A stretch of 64,000 bases of DNA, taken from NCBI RefSeq assembly GCF_022603395.1, contig NZ_JAIBKA010000001.1:1-64000 (forward strand). Direction: 5' to 3'. Each line of letters begins with the position of its first letter. Positions within the stretch are counted from its first letter, which is position 1. Origin of the DNA: Desulfoferrobacter suflitae (GTDB lineage Bacteria; Desulfobacterota; Syntrophobacteria; Syntrophobacterales; Syntrophobacteraceae). Position numbers and translations under genes: made by a program. The notes below the pieces were generated by a model. The model had not been told where the DNA came from. It worked only from the letters and a program-made list of their open reading frames with translations, and did not search any database. Shown piece after piece: positions 7,228-15,785 of the stretch.

Positions 7228-8784
7228 TTACTCCTTTTGCTGTAGGATTTGTTTGAGCTCACCGACGAGGTGGGGGAACGACTTGTTAGGCACTCGGGCA
7301 AAGGCCTGCGTGAGCACGGATTCTGTGAGCTGAACGTTTTGATTGTAGAGTTTTTTGAGCGTTTCGAGCTCCTGTGCCGTGAAGGCGGAGATGCCCACTT
7401 CTTTTCCGAGCAGCCGGGCAAAGGCTTTGACAAAGGCATGAAACGGCCACGGCCGCACGGAGACGACCTTGCGGTAATCGATGCCGCGAGTGTTTGCGGC
7501 GAGCTGCTCCCGGTGCTCGCGAACGAGGAGATCGATGAGGTTATGCTTGGGTTTTCCCCGAGCTTGTGCGGGAAGGGGCGGTTGCTCGGCCTCGCGGTGA
7601 TGGAGCACGCCCGATCCCTGGTATTCGCCTTTCAGGGAAAAGATCTTCACGCTATCTGAAGACGAGAAGGGATCGTAGTGGACCCAGACCTTGTCTCCCC
7701 TTAAAGCTGGATCGACCCGGTAGAGCCGCTTATCGAGGCTAATGTCGGAAAAATCCTTGTGGACGACCCGAGTGACCTTTCTAAGGAAGGAAGCGAGCAC
7801 CTGGTCCATTTCCACGTGGCGGATGACGGAAAGTCCGGTATGATAGCGGTCCTTGGGAGTCTCGCCGGTCTCGGAATGAATGGAGCTATGATAATCCACC
7901 GAGATCCATGCGCTGAGAGCTCGGTTGAGATCATCGAGGCTTATGGCATCTTGTGCCCGCACCTCGGATTCAAACCGGTCTTGGGCGGTCTCAAAGAAGC
8001 GCTCAATGAGTCCTCCCGGGGAAGGGTCCCCGGCCGGCCGGTGGCGAAGCCGGATGTGGAGCCGGTAGCAGGCAGCCTTGAGGCCGATTGCGTGATAGAC
8101 CTTGGCGTTATCGAGGTAGAGTTCGCCGGGGGCGCCATGCTTGGCCAGGGCGCGCAGCAGCGAGTCGATGAGGATATCGAGGCTTTGGCGCAGGTAGTAG
8201 CGGGCCTCGACGATATACCTGCTGTGGCAGTCGATGAAAGCGGAAAGATAGGTGGGCAGGACCTCCCGGCCGAAAACAACATAGGGGCCTTCCTCGAAGT
8301 CCCCAACCCAGAGATCATGGGTATGGTCTCTGGTCCAACGTTTTCTCACCTTGTTTTTGACAACGCCGAGCTTGAGGCGGGTTGCGCCCGCACCTTTAAG
8401 ATGGCGATACAAAGTAGAGCGGGAGAGCGTAACGCCATAGAGGTCCTTTAGGAATCGGTTGATGGTGGCAGGGGAGCGCTTGGGCTGCTCGCATTTAAGC
8501 TCGATGGCGGTTGCAATGATTTCTGCGGGTGCGGCCCTGGCATGGCCGCGGTCATGGCGGTCTTTTCTTGCGAGAGCATCGAATCCTCCGGTTCGATAGC
8601 GCTTCAGCTTTCGCCTGAGGGTGGAAAGGGAGGGCTTGCCGGTACGTCCGCCGGGAAAGACCATCTCCTTTTGAGAGATCTCTTTGAGAAAATCCTGGAT
8701 CGATTCCGGCTCCACCTCGTCGAAGAGAACGGGGCGAAGGAGATCGCACCAGAACAGGGCCCATTTTTCATCTTTTTGCTTCAT
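7228..8784 (-). CDS. DDE transposase (rve core, TnsB/Mu-like)
   Basis: 518 residues. N-terminal helix-turn-helix repeats (about 30-140) include the IS481/Mu-type sequence STLRRKLKRYRTGG. The retroviral-integrase-type catalytic core follows: Asp in WVGDFEEG near residue 160, Asp in LYLDNAKVYH near 224 and Glu in LIERFFET near 261. A Mu-type C-terminal beta domain and a long helical tail complete it. It cuts and joins the transposon ends. All three catalytic acids are present, so this copy is probably active together with the downstream AAA ATPase. The start has a GGAGG site. Confidence 0.88.
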   Translation of the reverse strand: MKQKDEKWALFWCDLLRPVLFDEVEPESIQDFLKEISQKEMVFPGGRTGKPSLSTLRRKLKRYRTGGFDALARKDRHDRGHARAAPAEIIATAIELKCEQPKRSPATINRFLKDLYGVTLSRSTLYRHLKGAGATRLKLGVVKNKVRKRWTRDHTHDLWVGDFEEGPYVVFGREVLPTYLSAFIDCHSRYIVEARYYLRQSLDILIDSLLRALAKHGAPGELYLDNAKVYHAIGLKAACYRLHIRLRHRPAGDPSPGGLIERFFETAQDRFESEVRAQDAISLDDLNRALSAWISVDYHSSIHSETGETPKDRYHTGLSVIRHVEMDQVLASFLRKVTRVVHKDFSDISLDKRLYRVDPALRGDKVWVHYDPFSSSDSVKIFSLKGEYQGSGVLHHREAEQPPLPAQARGKPKHNLIDLLVREHREQLAANTRGIDYRKVVSVRPWPFHAFVKAFARLLGKEVGISAFTAQELETLKKLYNQNVQLTESVLTQAFARVPNKSFPHLVGELKQILQQKE

Positions 8785-8822
8785 AACGCCTCCTTTGTTT
8801 TATGGTTGGAGGCGAGCATAAA

Positions 8823-9503
8823 TCATTGCCAGGCGCAGCCTGTTGCAAAGAAGGGGAAAATTGAAGCACCAAAAACAACTCGGAATACCGCCTCCAGGTG
8901 GACGAGCCGGCGAGAGCGTTTGAGGGTTTCTTCCCGAGCGGTTTTCACGAACTTATTGGGGGAGATCGTTAGCGCGGCGAGATCCCGGTAGACTTTTGTC
9001 GCCGGATCCTTCTGTAAGATGAGGTCCAGAGCGCGGCGCGGGATTTCTTTGAAGCGGCCAAGAGTGTCGATCCAGCGGTAAGGGGTTGTGTGGGAGAGGA
9101 CTTTATCGACCGGCGTATTTCCTTCGTCCGTCGAGGCATGGAAGATCTCCGAGCCTTCTTCCAGGACTGTCTTCCGATAGGTCGACGTCTCATCTTCCAG
9201 ATAGCTTGCCGAGCGATGAAGTATCGCGTCGCTGGTGTAACGCTTGAAGGGAAGCGCGAAAGGAGGCTGTTCGGTGAAGGTCTTATGGCAGCCGGGGCAT
9301 TTCCACCGAATGACAAGGCATTTTACCACCTGGACCAATGCGTCGCATAGAATGCGGAATTTGCGGGGGCGTGCCTGATGCCGCCTGAACAAATACGGTT
9401 GAGTATTGCAGACGGGGCAGGAGGGCAAACCGCAGCGGATCTTGTTTCGCAGCACATTCAAGCTGTATTTTCTAATATCTGAGCGGGTAAATGGAGCAAA
9501 CAT
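8823..9503 (-). CDS. DUF6431-like zinc-binding protein of the transposon
   Basis: 226 residues. The N terminus resembles DUF6431: CPVC near residue 29 and CPGC near residue 70, giving a two-CxxC zinc module of the kind seen at the N terminus of IS-type proteins, then mixed helices without a recognisable catalytic triad. I chose the ATG at 9503 because GGGAG precedes it by 5 bases; an in-frame ATG 12 bases upstream overlaps that site. It is the first gene of the four-gene transposon operon. It probably binds transposon ends or target DNA, but that is inference from position and the zinc module. Confidence 0.7.
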   Translation of the reverse strand: MFAPFTRSDIRKYSLNVLRNKIRCGLPSCPVCNTQPYLFRRHQARPRKFRILCDALVQVVKCLVIRWKCPGCHKTFTEQPPFALPFKRYTSDAILHRSASYLEDETSTYRKTVLEEGSEIFHASTDEGNTPVDKVLSHTTPYRWIDTLGRFKEIPRRALDLILQKDPATKVYRDLAALTISPNKFVKTAREETLKRSRRLVHLEAVFRVVFGASIFPFFATGCAWQ

Positions 9504-9664
9504 GGCGTCTCCCACTTGAGCGAATAGTCATGATCGAAGAGGTTTCCGAAAAAGCCGTTCGTTTACTCCAACCTGGCGCCGCCCGCAAGCGCAAAACCGC
9601 CGGCGCCCGACGCGCCAGATGCTATGTTTGGCAACGGTTTTTCAACAAAGGAGTTGCGTTACCC

Positions 9665-10099
9665 ATGAGTAAGATATCCCGCAATGCGCCCTGCCCTTGT
9701 GGAAGTGGAAAGAAGTACAAAAAATGCTGTTTGTTGCGCGAACAGGTCTCAGCGACACGGCCGCCGCAGGCTCCTTCAGATGTCTTCAAACAGATCCATG
9801 CCCAAATGGAGGAGTTGGACAACCTATCGAATAGTGTCATTGATCTCATCCAAGCCGGGAAACTGGACGAAGCGGAAGCTCAGTGTCACAAGCTATTGGA
9901 GCAATATCCGGACGATGTTGACGGGCTCGACAGACTGGCAACGGTCTATGAAGCCAAGGGGCAGAATAGGATGGCCGCTGAGTACTACCGAAAGGCGGCC
10001 GCTTTTATGCGCTCAAGGCCAGGATTTGACAACGAAGCCATTGAATGGGCTCTGAAGAAAGCCTCTGAACTGGAGTCTGCATCGTCATCAGCAGAATAG
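9665..10099 (+). CDS. SEC-C motif protein with TPR-like helices
   Basis: 144 residues. It opens with a canonical SEC-C metal-binding motif, NAPCPCGSGKKYKKCC at residues 6-21, the zinc site known from the SecA C terminus and many small proteins. The rest is helical with two TPR-like units (KLDEAEAQCHKLLEQYP and GQNRMAAEYYRKAAAF). GGAG precedes the ATG. It runs divergently from the transposon operon and lies inside the element, because the damaged second copy carries the same gene at the same place. It therefore looks like a stable passenger or accessory component. Function unknown. Confidence 0.85.
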   Translation: MSKISRNAPCPCGSGKKYKKCCLLREQVSATRPPQAPSDVFKQIHAQMEELDNLSNSVIDLIQAGKLDEAEAQCHKLLEQYPDDVDGLDRLATVYEAKGQNRMAAEYYRKAAAFMRSRPGFDNEAIEWALKKASELESASSSAE

Positions 10100-10468
10100 A
10101 TCTTGCAGCCGAGCCATGGCCTGCAGGTGGTCGGCGAGGCTCGTGGCGCTGCGACAACCAGTAATGTTGACATTCCGGAGGTGCTTCGGCGCCCCCGCTG
10201 ATGCCCAGCCGTTATCCGGCGTGGTCTTGGGACCGGTTAGCGCCCGGCGCGCGGGGTAGGCAGGGTAAAGTGCAAAAGCATGGCGAGGTATAGCGGGATA
10301 GGCGGGATCAGATTACTTGGGACTGTTCAAATCAAATATTGTGGGACGTAGGATCGTGGCATGCAAGCTCCCTATACGCAATGAATTCTATCTATCATTC
10401 CCTCTGCCATACGTTCAGCAGTAACATAACAAGTTAACTAATTCAAGAACGTCCCCTTTGTGCCTAGC
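10100..10468. other. Transposon right end and outer repeat, no gene
   Basis: Holds the right part of the transposon, including a GC-rich dyad-rich stretch (ggtgcttcggcgcccccgc, ggttagcgcccggcgcgcgg), its right terminal repeat at 10332-10351, and the outer inverted repeat at 10429-10455. No coding frame was credible. Confidence 0.6.
10429..10455 (-). repeat. Outer inverted repeat, right
   Basis: Complement reads GGGACGTTCTTGAATTAG and continues GTTAACTTGTTAT, matching the left copy at 5899-5925 over about 23 of 27 positions in inverted orientation. Confidence 0.65.
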
Positions 10469-11125
10469 TCACTGCCTTGAATTCAACCGCGCCTGTAGCA
10501 CCGGTTCCATCAGGATCAGCATTCTCCTTGCCTGACCAGGATCAATCTCCTCGCGTATGAATCTATCGTAGACATCCTTTACCTCTTCAGGCAGAGAGGA
10601 ACGCGCCAAAATAGCACAGTTGCTTTCCACCTTCCATTTTTTGAACTTTTCGAGAACTTCATGAATCAATACAAATCCAGCTTCCTGGAATTTCCTGCCA
10701 ATGGACGTAAATGTCTCCTCAGGATGAAACTGCATATGGCAGTATTCACTCAGATCCCGCCATTTCCTGTTGAGATACGCCGTGTCCACCATGGTGACCT
10801 CCGGCAAGCCAGGCGACAGGGAAACAACCAACTTCGTAAACTCAATTGTCTTCCGATAGAATGGATCCGTCTCTTTCATCAAGGTAAACATGCCGGTAAT
10901 GCTGCGACAACGGCTTTGTTCGCTTGGGGATAGATTACCTTCCTTCAGAAGGTAGAGCAGTTCAAAGATGTACCTCTCGATGGCCGCTCTCAATTCGACG
11001 GCAGCATATACAAGTGTGCTGTCGAGTCTCCGACCTCCATCAAATTCAAGCCACTTCATCGTTTGGACAATATGCCAATCGAATGAAACCCCACGTGCTG
11101 ATTCTAGAAAGGGTATGTTCATATG
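10469..11125 (-). CDS. Hypothetical protein, mostly helical
   Basis: 218 residues from the ATG at 11125; the frame stays open upstream to 11224, but the more upstream start would add an unlikely Cys/Phe-rich segment. The protein is largely alpha-helical with no zinc, P-loop or membrane motif that I can see; aromatic and charged residues dominate (WHIVQTMKWLEFDG, YCHMQFHPEETF). Its stop lies 13 bases beyond the outer inverted repeat. The minus-strand orientation matches the cassette-like genes at 0.2-5.8 kb, so it may have been part of the same array before the transposon inserted. I do not recognise it. Confidence 0.6.
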   Translation of the reverse strand, partial: HMNIPFLESARGVSFDWHIVQTMKWLEFDGGRRLDSTLVYAAVELRAAIERYIFELLYLLKEGNLSPSEQSRCRSITGMFTLMKETDPFYRKTIEFTKLVVSLSPGLPEVTMVDTAYLNRKWRDLSEYCHMQFHPEETFTSIGRKFQEAGFVLIHEVLEKFKKWKVESNCAILARSSLPEEVKDVYDRFIREEIDPGQARRMLILMEPVLQARLNSRQ

Positions 11126-11749
11126 AAAACAAACCTTGCAGTGAAAATAGCTAACAACGAATTGTGTAGTTCTGCTTATCTCACCATTCCCGATGATGAC
11201 CAGAAGGGTAATTGGTACTGACAAACTTCTGAATCCGACGCGGGAAGGACTTGCCGTTGTGAGTGGAGCGATCTGTGTCTATCCTGGAAGCGATCGGGGG
11301 TGTGCTGATTCCCACATCGTACTGTTTTTTCAAATTATTATGAGCGAAAAAGCTTTACAAGTTTTTTCTGGATTTATTTTTCTGTATATCTGTCGAACGG
11401 AAGATTATCCTAATTTTGGGGAGTTCCCATGCTTAATATGTCCTGCCTCAGCTATAATACGGATTCAATAAAGTGGAGAGGGCATTACGAACTTCATTTG
11501 GTATAATTTGCACAAATCCGCCTAGATCCCAGAGGTTTCAGCTACCTCCTTTAGACTCCCTTGTTTTATCTGACCTTCAACCCACCGATTTATGCGATCA
11601 CTCATTAATACTCGCAAACGGGCACGCAAGGATCGCTCCCGGCTAGTATGCGGGGCAGTTTAGGCATGCCCTGGGCGAGGCAGCTGAGTTTCGAGTTGCT
11701 CATGTGCAGCATGCAGTGGGGCACCGGGGCTGACACGGGCCATGCAGAG
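11126..11749. other. Non-coding stretch before the hairpin array
   Basis: No convincing gene. The first 470 bases are AT-rich, with no clear promoter or repeat recognised; composition becomes strongly GC-rich from about 11640, where the structured region begins to build up. Confidence 0.4.
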
Positions 11750-12472
11750 CGGGGCCTGTGCAAAAGCGCGCAGCTCAGGGGTGGGCATGGCCCGCGCCAG
11801 AAGGGAGGCCCCGGTGGTGCGGGCGTTGTCCTCGGGCGGCACAGTGCTCGCCTGCAGGCACTGGGCAGTACGCAAGCCCTCGGCATAACGGAGGCATCTG
11901 GCAGTGCCGCCCTGCGGGTGGAATGCTGCAAGCCGCTGATCGTCTATGTTGGGAATTAAGGTGCAGCGGCTTGCAGGGTGGGGTTCGCGCGGCCCGGTTG
12001 GTCGCAGATGCCGGGTTGGGGGCCGCGCGGGTGGAGTCCGTCGGGTAACGAACTCCCGGGGATTATGGGGGCGCGGCCTCCTCTGGCCGGCAGGGGCCGC
12101 GCCAAAGCCGGCGCCCTGTCACGCCTTGCAAAGAGTTGCCTGCACAGACTGCGAATCGAACGGGGAGCAAGGCGCGCCAGGGCACCATCTTTGGCACGCC
12201 CCCCGCACGCCAGAGATCCGCGCTTTCCCACCACACACAACTCACCTCAGTCTACCATGGGTACCCTCCCCAAACTCAAGGGGTGGATGGTTTTCGGCAA
12301 AAAAGAGTATTTTTTGTCACGGCGCTTGACAAAGCCCGTGATTGCCCATTAATCATCCCCCCTCGCATGCGCCGCGCCAAAAAATCTTCCTTTTTTCCCG
12401 AAAACCACGATGGCTGTAGAGAATTTGCGGGCACGACCTTTGGACGCTGTGCCCGCAAATTCAACAGCCATC
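11750..12472. ncRNA. Chain of GC-rich hairpins: possible large structured RNA or origin
   Basis: At least seven complementary arm pairs can be traced by eye: 11750-11757 with 11806-11813; 11834-11842 with 11904-11912; 11926-11938 with 11964-11976 (13 perfect pairs); 11986-11994 with 12021-12029; 12070-12078 with 12095-12103; 12113-12129 with 12167-12183 (15 of 17); 12289-12325 with 12369-12406 (long, imperfect, with A and T runs); and 12409-12434 with 12449-12472 (22 pairs, 14-base loop). Reading frames here are open on both strands only because of GC content, and none resembles a protein. Strand is unknown. Alternatives are a plasmid or phage replication or transfer origin. It ends about 90 bases before the SLOG gene, so a leader or regulatory role is also possible. 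Confidence 0.45.
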
Positions 12473-12562
12473 GCCCCTTGACTTTGGGGCCCCGTCCCAT
12501 GGTGGTGGTGGAAAGTGTGTTGTGTGGTTTTGGGGTGTTCACGTTTTCATGGGAGGTGCGTC

Positions 12563-13171
12563 ATGTCTAATCGTTTGGTTGCGGTTGTTGGTTCTCGGGT
12601 GCTTCCGGCTTCCTGGTCGGGTGCGGTTTCAAAAGTGGTATCTGATCTCGTCGGTCGGGGCTGCCGGGTCGGTTCGGGCGGTGCCGTCGGGGCGGATCTG
12701 TTCGCTTTGCAGGCGGTCGTCTCCATCGGTCGTTCGGCTTGTCAGGGGTCGCGTATTTTTCTTCCGGGCGGCATCGATCAGGCTCCCAGGTCCTGCCGGG
12801 CGCTGCTCGTTCACTTTCAGCAGCTCGGTGGGGAAATCGTATCGGGCAGTGCGGTTCCCGGCTGTTCGCGCTCTGATTTTATTTCTTCTTTATTTGCGCG
12901 CTCAAGGGCACTGGTTGCCTCGGGCTCGGGGGTTGTCGCGTTTGTTTCCGGGCGCTCTGCCGGCACCTGGTTCACCTGTCGGGAGGCGGCTCGCCGGGGC
13001 CAGCCGGTGGTCGTTTTTCCAGTTTCCGGTCCGCGCTCTCTGCAGTCTCTCGGGTGCGGGTCCTGGGCGCCTCTTTCCTGCTGGCCCGGTGCTTATCGTT
13101 GGGTGCCATCGGTTGCCGTCGGTAATCGTTGCCGGCACGGTATTTCGGTGCAGTGCTGTGCCGGTGTTTAG
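12563..13171 (+). CDS. SLOG/DprA-like Rossmann protein
   Basis: 202 residues from the ATG at 12563, preceded by GGGAGGTG. The N terminus VAVVGSRVLP and the later GGAVGADLFALQ (near residue 41) and VVAFVSGRSAGTWFT (near 131) match the SLOG/DprA-like Rossmann fold: strand, GSR loop, GG-x-G-A-D nucleotide or DNA-binding loop and the G-S-x-G-T motif. DprA relatives bind single-stranded DNA; other SLOG proteins bind nucleotide signals in defence systems. The C terminus is Cys/Arg-rich and short. The TAG stop straddles the ISAzo13 insertion point, but the target duplication restores the same TAG on the other side, so the protein is probably full length. Codon use is unusual (rich in Ser, Arg, Gly, Cys), pointing to foreign origin. 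Confidence 0.78.
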   Translation: MSNRLVAVVGSRVLPASWSGAVSKVVSDLVGRGCRVGSGGAVGADLFALQAVVSIGRSACQGSRIFLPGGIDQAPRSCRALLVHFQQLGGEIVSGSAVPGCSRSDFISSLFARSRALVASGSGVVAFVSGRSAGTWFTCREAARRGQPVVVFPVSGPRSLQSLGCGSWAPLSCWPGAYRWVPSVAVGNRCRHGISVQCCAGV

Positions 13172-14471
13172 TGCCTGTCACGAAATAAGCTTTACACTAT
13201 TCCTTCCCATGATATACTGCTGTCATGGAGAAAGAATTGATCAAAAAACGATTTGAATTTCTGGCTCCACTGCTCAACGAGAGGCAGCTGCGACTCTACG
13301 TGGCTGCCGAGGCGCTGGTTCTTGGCCGTGGAGGCATCTCCGTGACGTCCCAAGCGACAGGGATTTCGCGGCCAACGATCACTATGGGGTGCAGAGAGCT
13401 TCTCGATGAAACGACAAAGAAGGCTTCTGCGAAGTCCTCTGCGGGGCGTGTGCGCAAGAAAGGCGGAGGACGAAAGCGTACCATCGAAGTTGACGAGACA
13501 CTTCGAAGTGACTTGGAAGGACTCATTGAACCCGTCACAAGAGGATCCCGAATCGCCATTGCGATGGACGGCTAAGAGTGTGCGTAATCTTTCCGATGAA
13601 TTGAAGAAAATGGGACATAAGACCAGTCATCGGATGGTTGCCGAGCTCCTTCACGCGATGGACTATAGTCTGCAGGCGAACCGAAAGACCGCTGAGGGAG
13701 GCACGCATCCGGACCGGAATGCCCAGTTTGAGCACATTCACGGGAAGGTCAAGGAGTTTCAGTCTTGTAACCAGCCTGTTATTTCGGTGGACACAAAAAA
13801 GAAGGAACGTGTGGGTGACTTCAAGAACGGTGGACGGGAGCTCCGACCAAAGGGCAACCCGGAAAAAGTCCGCGTCTACGATTTTGAGATCCCCGAACTT
13901 GGAAAAGTGGCCCCCTACGGGATTTACGACCAGACCCGCAATACCGGATGGGTCAATGTCGGAACCGACCATGACACTGCAACGTTTGCCGTGGAAAGCA
14001 TCCGCAAGTGGTGGATTACCATGGGACGGGAAGCTTATCCGAAGGCGGCTCGCCTTCTGATTACCGCTGATGGTGGCGGCAGCAACGGGGCGAGAGTTCG
14101 ACTCTGGAAGATCGAGTTGCAGAAGTTCGCCAACGAAACTGGTCTTGTCATATCGGTTTGCCATTTCCCACCGGGCACCAGCAAGTGGAACAAGATCGAG
14201 CATCGACTCTTTTCCTTCATCAGTCAGAATTGGCGGGGTAAACCTCTTGTGAGTCATGAAGTGATCGTCAACCTCATTGCTTCAACGAAGACCCGCACAG
14301 GCCTGACAGTCAAGTGCGAGCTCGATACCAATAAGTATCCCAAAGGAATTAAGGTTTCGGACAAGGAGTTGCGCCAGGTCAACATCGTCCGTGACGAATT
14401 CCATGGCGAGTGGAACTATGCTATACGCCCACAATCCGCATAAACTGTAAATGTTATTTTGTGACACGCAC
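13171..14471 (+). mobile_element. ISAzo13-family insertion sequence with TTA duplication
   Basis: 1301 bases bounded by inverted ends GTGCCTGTCACGAAATAA and, complemented, GTGCGTGTCACAAAATAA. A 3-base TTA occurs on both sides (13168-13170 and 14472-14474), as expected for a target duplication. The single gene inside resembles ISAzo13 transposases. Clean ends and an unbroken duplication suggest recent insertion. Confidence 0.85.
13225..14443 (+). pseudogene. ISAzo13-family transposase, frameshifted
   Basis: Two overlapping frames together give a full transposase. The first (13225-13575) holds the N-terminal helix-turn-helix region (RFEFLAPLLNERQLRLYVAA); the second, entered near 13540, holds the catalytic part: SVDTKKKERVG, GRELRPKGNP, LLITADGGGSNG and the late HRLFSFISQNWRGKPL block typical of the family. 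At the junction the DNA reads AGAGGATCCC where an intact copy should encode R-G-D-P, so two bases are missing or one is extra. This is either inactivation or a programmed +1 shift. Apart from this, the DDE-type acids appear intact. Confidence 0.85.
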
Positions 14472-14499
14472 TTAGGCGCTCCAAGTTTTGGGTTCTCAC

Positions 14500-14530
14500 G
14501 CCGGGGTGGTTTATCCATCCCGGCTTTTTT
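14500..14530 (+). terminator. Rho-independent terminator of the SLOG gene
   Basis: GCCGGGGTGG, a 5-base loop, then CCATCCCGGC and a run of six T. Removing the ISAzo13 element places it directly after the SLOG stop codon. Confidence 0.8.
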
Positions 14531-14608
14531 CGTTTTAGGTCAAACAAATTTTATTTCTGTCTGTTTCCAGCAACATTTATCCGGCATGGCCGGAGAAAGG
14601 AGCGAGTC

Positions 14609-15643
14609 ATGAATCCTATGTCTTATCTGCTTCCGGTATCACCGAATTATTGGCCTCAATACGGGCTGGAGGTCCATTCGGTCGAGAGCGCGCTGGAAAT
14701 TCCGGCGGGGAATCACTTCCCAAAATTTGTCCGGCAGCTGGATCGCGCGGTTTTTGAAGGCATCCCTGCCGGCATGCGCGAAGTCGTTGCCGCTCACGAG
14801 GTGTTCGACACCTGCCCCAGGCACCTTCGGCCCGAGATCATTGCCACAAAAGCTCGTTGCACGCTTTCGGAGGCTGTTCAGCTGGCCGATGCTTTGCACA
14901 TTCTGGATGCCGACGAAAAGGTTGCCAAGGCCGTCACGACCTGGGCGCGGGTAAGAAGCGTGAAAGCCACCCTGCACTATCTTCACAGGTTTTTGGTCGG
15001 TGTTGCCGAAGTTGAAAACCCTTCCCAGGATCCCGATCCGGACACCCCACCCGTCCTCGGTTTCCAGGAAATCCCCGATGTTCGAGGCATGACCTGCAAG
15101 CAGTTGCGCCAGGAGCTTACCCGCCGGGGCAGAACACCTTATGCTCGAGCCACCAAGGCCGAACTTCAAATGGCCGTCATAAAGCTCGACCAGGCAGATG
15201 CAGAAACCGATGAGCCCTCTCCGGAAACTCTCGGGTATCACCGGCTCGGCGAAACCGGCCAGCAGGACTGGATCGCATTTCAGCCCGCCTGGTTTCAAAA
15301 GCTCATCGCAATGGTTCGAGGGTGCAAGGATGTTTCGGCTCTGAAAGAGATCGGAAAGCGGGTTTTTGCCTCCAACCTCACTGGCGACCGCGCCAGTGTC
15401 TTCTGGTCCTTCTACAACATCCAAAAGCGCTTTTTGGAAAGCCGACAGGTCATCTCCAAAGCCGCTCTGAACTTCATTTCAAAAATCCGCGAGGCGGGCC
15501 CCAGGGAGTTCGCCGTTTTCGGCAGGCACCTCTTTCGTATCCAAAAAGGCGTGATCAAAGGTCCCGCTTTTCGCGAGCATGAATGGAAGGCCATCTGGGG
15601 CGCCTATCACGAAGCCAAAGCACGGTTTCAGCAAGCAGCGTAA
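14609..15643 (+). CDS. Hypothetical protein with SAP-like motif
   Basis: 344 residues, with GGAG 9 bases before the ATG. Residues about 158-190 match a SAP-type DNA-binding helix-turn-helix (MTCKQLRQELTRRG then ATKAELQMAV), a motif that binds AT-rich DNA. The rest is helical; the C terminus (ISKIREAGPREFAVFGRHL) is conserved-looking but unrecognised. It opens the plus-strand DNA metabolism cluster and follows the SLOG terminator. A DNA-binding accessory role in plasmid- or phage-type replication is inferred from the motif and neighbours. Confidence 0.75.
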   Translation: MNPMSYLLPVSPNYWPQYGLEVHSVESALEIPAGNHFPKFVRQLDRAVFEGIPAGMREVVAAHEVFDTCPRHLRPEIIATKARCTLSEAVQLADALHILDADEKVAKAVTTWARVRSVKATLHYLHRFLVGVAEVENPSQDPDPDTPPVLGFQEIPDVRGMTCKQLRQELTRRGRTPYARATKAELQMAVIKLDQADAETDEPSPETLGYHRLGETGQQDWIAFQPAWFQKLIAMVRGCKDVSALKEIGKRVFASNLTGDRASVFWSFYNIQKRFLESRQVISKAALNFISKIREAGPREFAVFGRHLFRIQKGVIKGPAFREHEWKAIWGAYHEAKARFQQAA

Positions 15644-15644
15644 A

Positions 15645-15772
15645 CGGAAATCGGAGGTCGGAGGTCAGAGATCGGATAGCGGAAATCGGAAAAATAAAAG
15701 TGCATGTCGAACCATCCAGGCTCATCCCCCTCAACATCCGCCCTCCGACTTCCGTCCTCTGCCCTCCGTCCG
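15645..15772. repeat. Low-complexity hairpin repeat (GGAGGTCGGAGG type)
   Basis: A purine-rich arm (15645-15691, ggaggtcggaggtcagag) pairs roughly with a pyrimidine-rich arm (15739-15772, ccctccgacttccgtcc). It fills the gap between the SAP-like gene and the small ORF. Similar elements with other core words occur downstream. Confidence 0.55.
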
Positions 15773-15785
15773 AAAGGAGCATGCC

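Larger units (their letters stand above)
6035..10351 (-). mobile_element. Tn7/IS21-like transposon, copy 1
   Basis: The element is bounded by inverted ends containing CACAATATTTGA followed by a GTCCCA block. The left end runs CTAAGTCTCACAATATTTGA (6035-6054); the right end is its complement at 10332-10351 with two differences. It carries four tightly packed minus-strand genes (DUF6431, DDE transposase, AAA ATPase, CHC2 protein) and one plus-strand passenger (SEC-C protein). A second, inverted and damaged copy lies at 32517-36225 and shares the same right end, which confirms the boundary. No clear target duplication was found next to either end. Confidence 0.75.

Noticed and set aside
10225..10250. 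GTTAGCG next to GC-rich dyad as an attC inside the transposon
   Set aside because: No matching inverted core at the expected distance and the same sequence exists in the second transposon copy, so it belongs to the element.
11605..12570. Many overlapping open frames on both strands
   Set aside because: They arise from high GC and hairpin repeats; no codon or protein pattern, no ribosome sites, and both strands are equally open.
12522..13256. 244-codon frame overlapping the SLOG gene
   Set aside because: It is the shadow of the SLOG frame, very rich in Arg/Ser/Phe, and would run into the ISAzo13 element.
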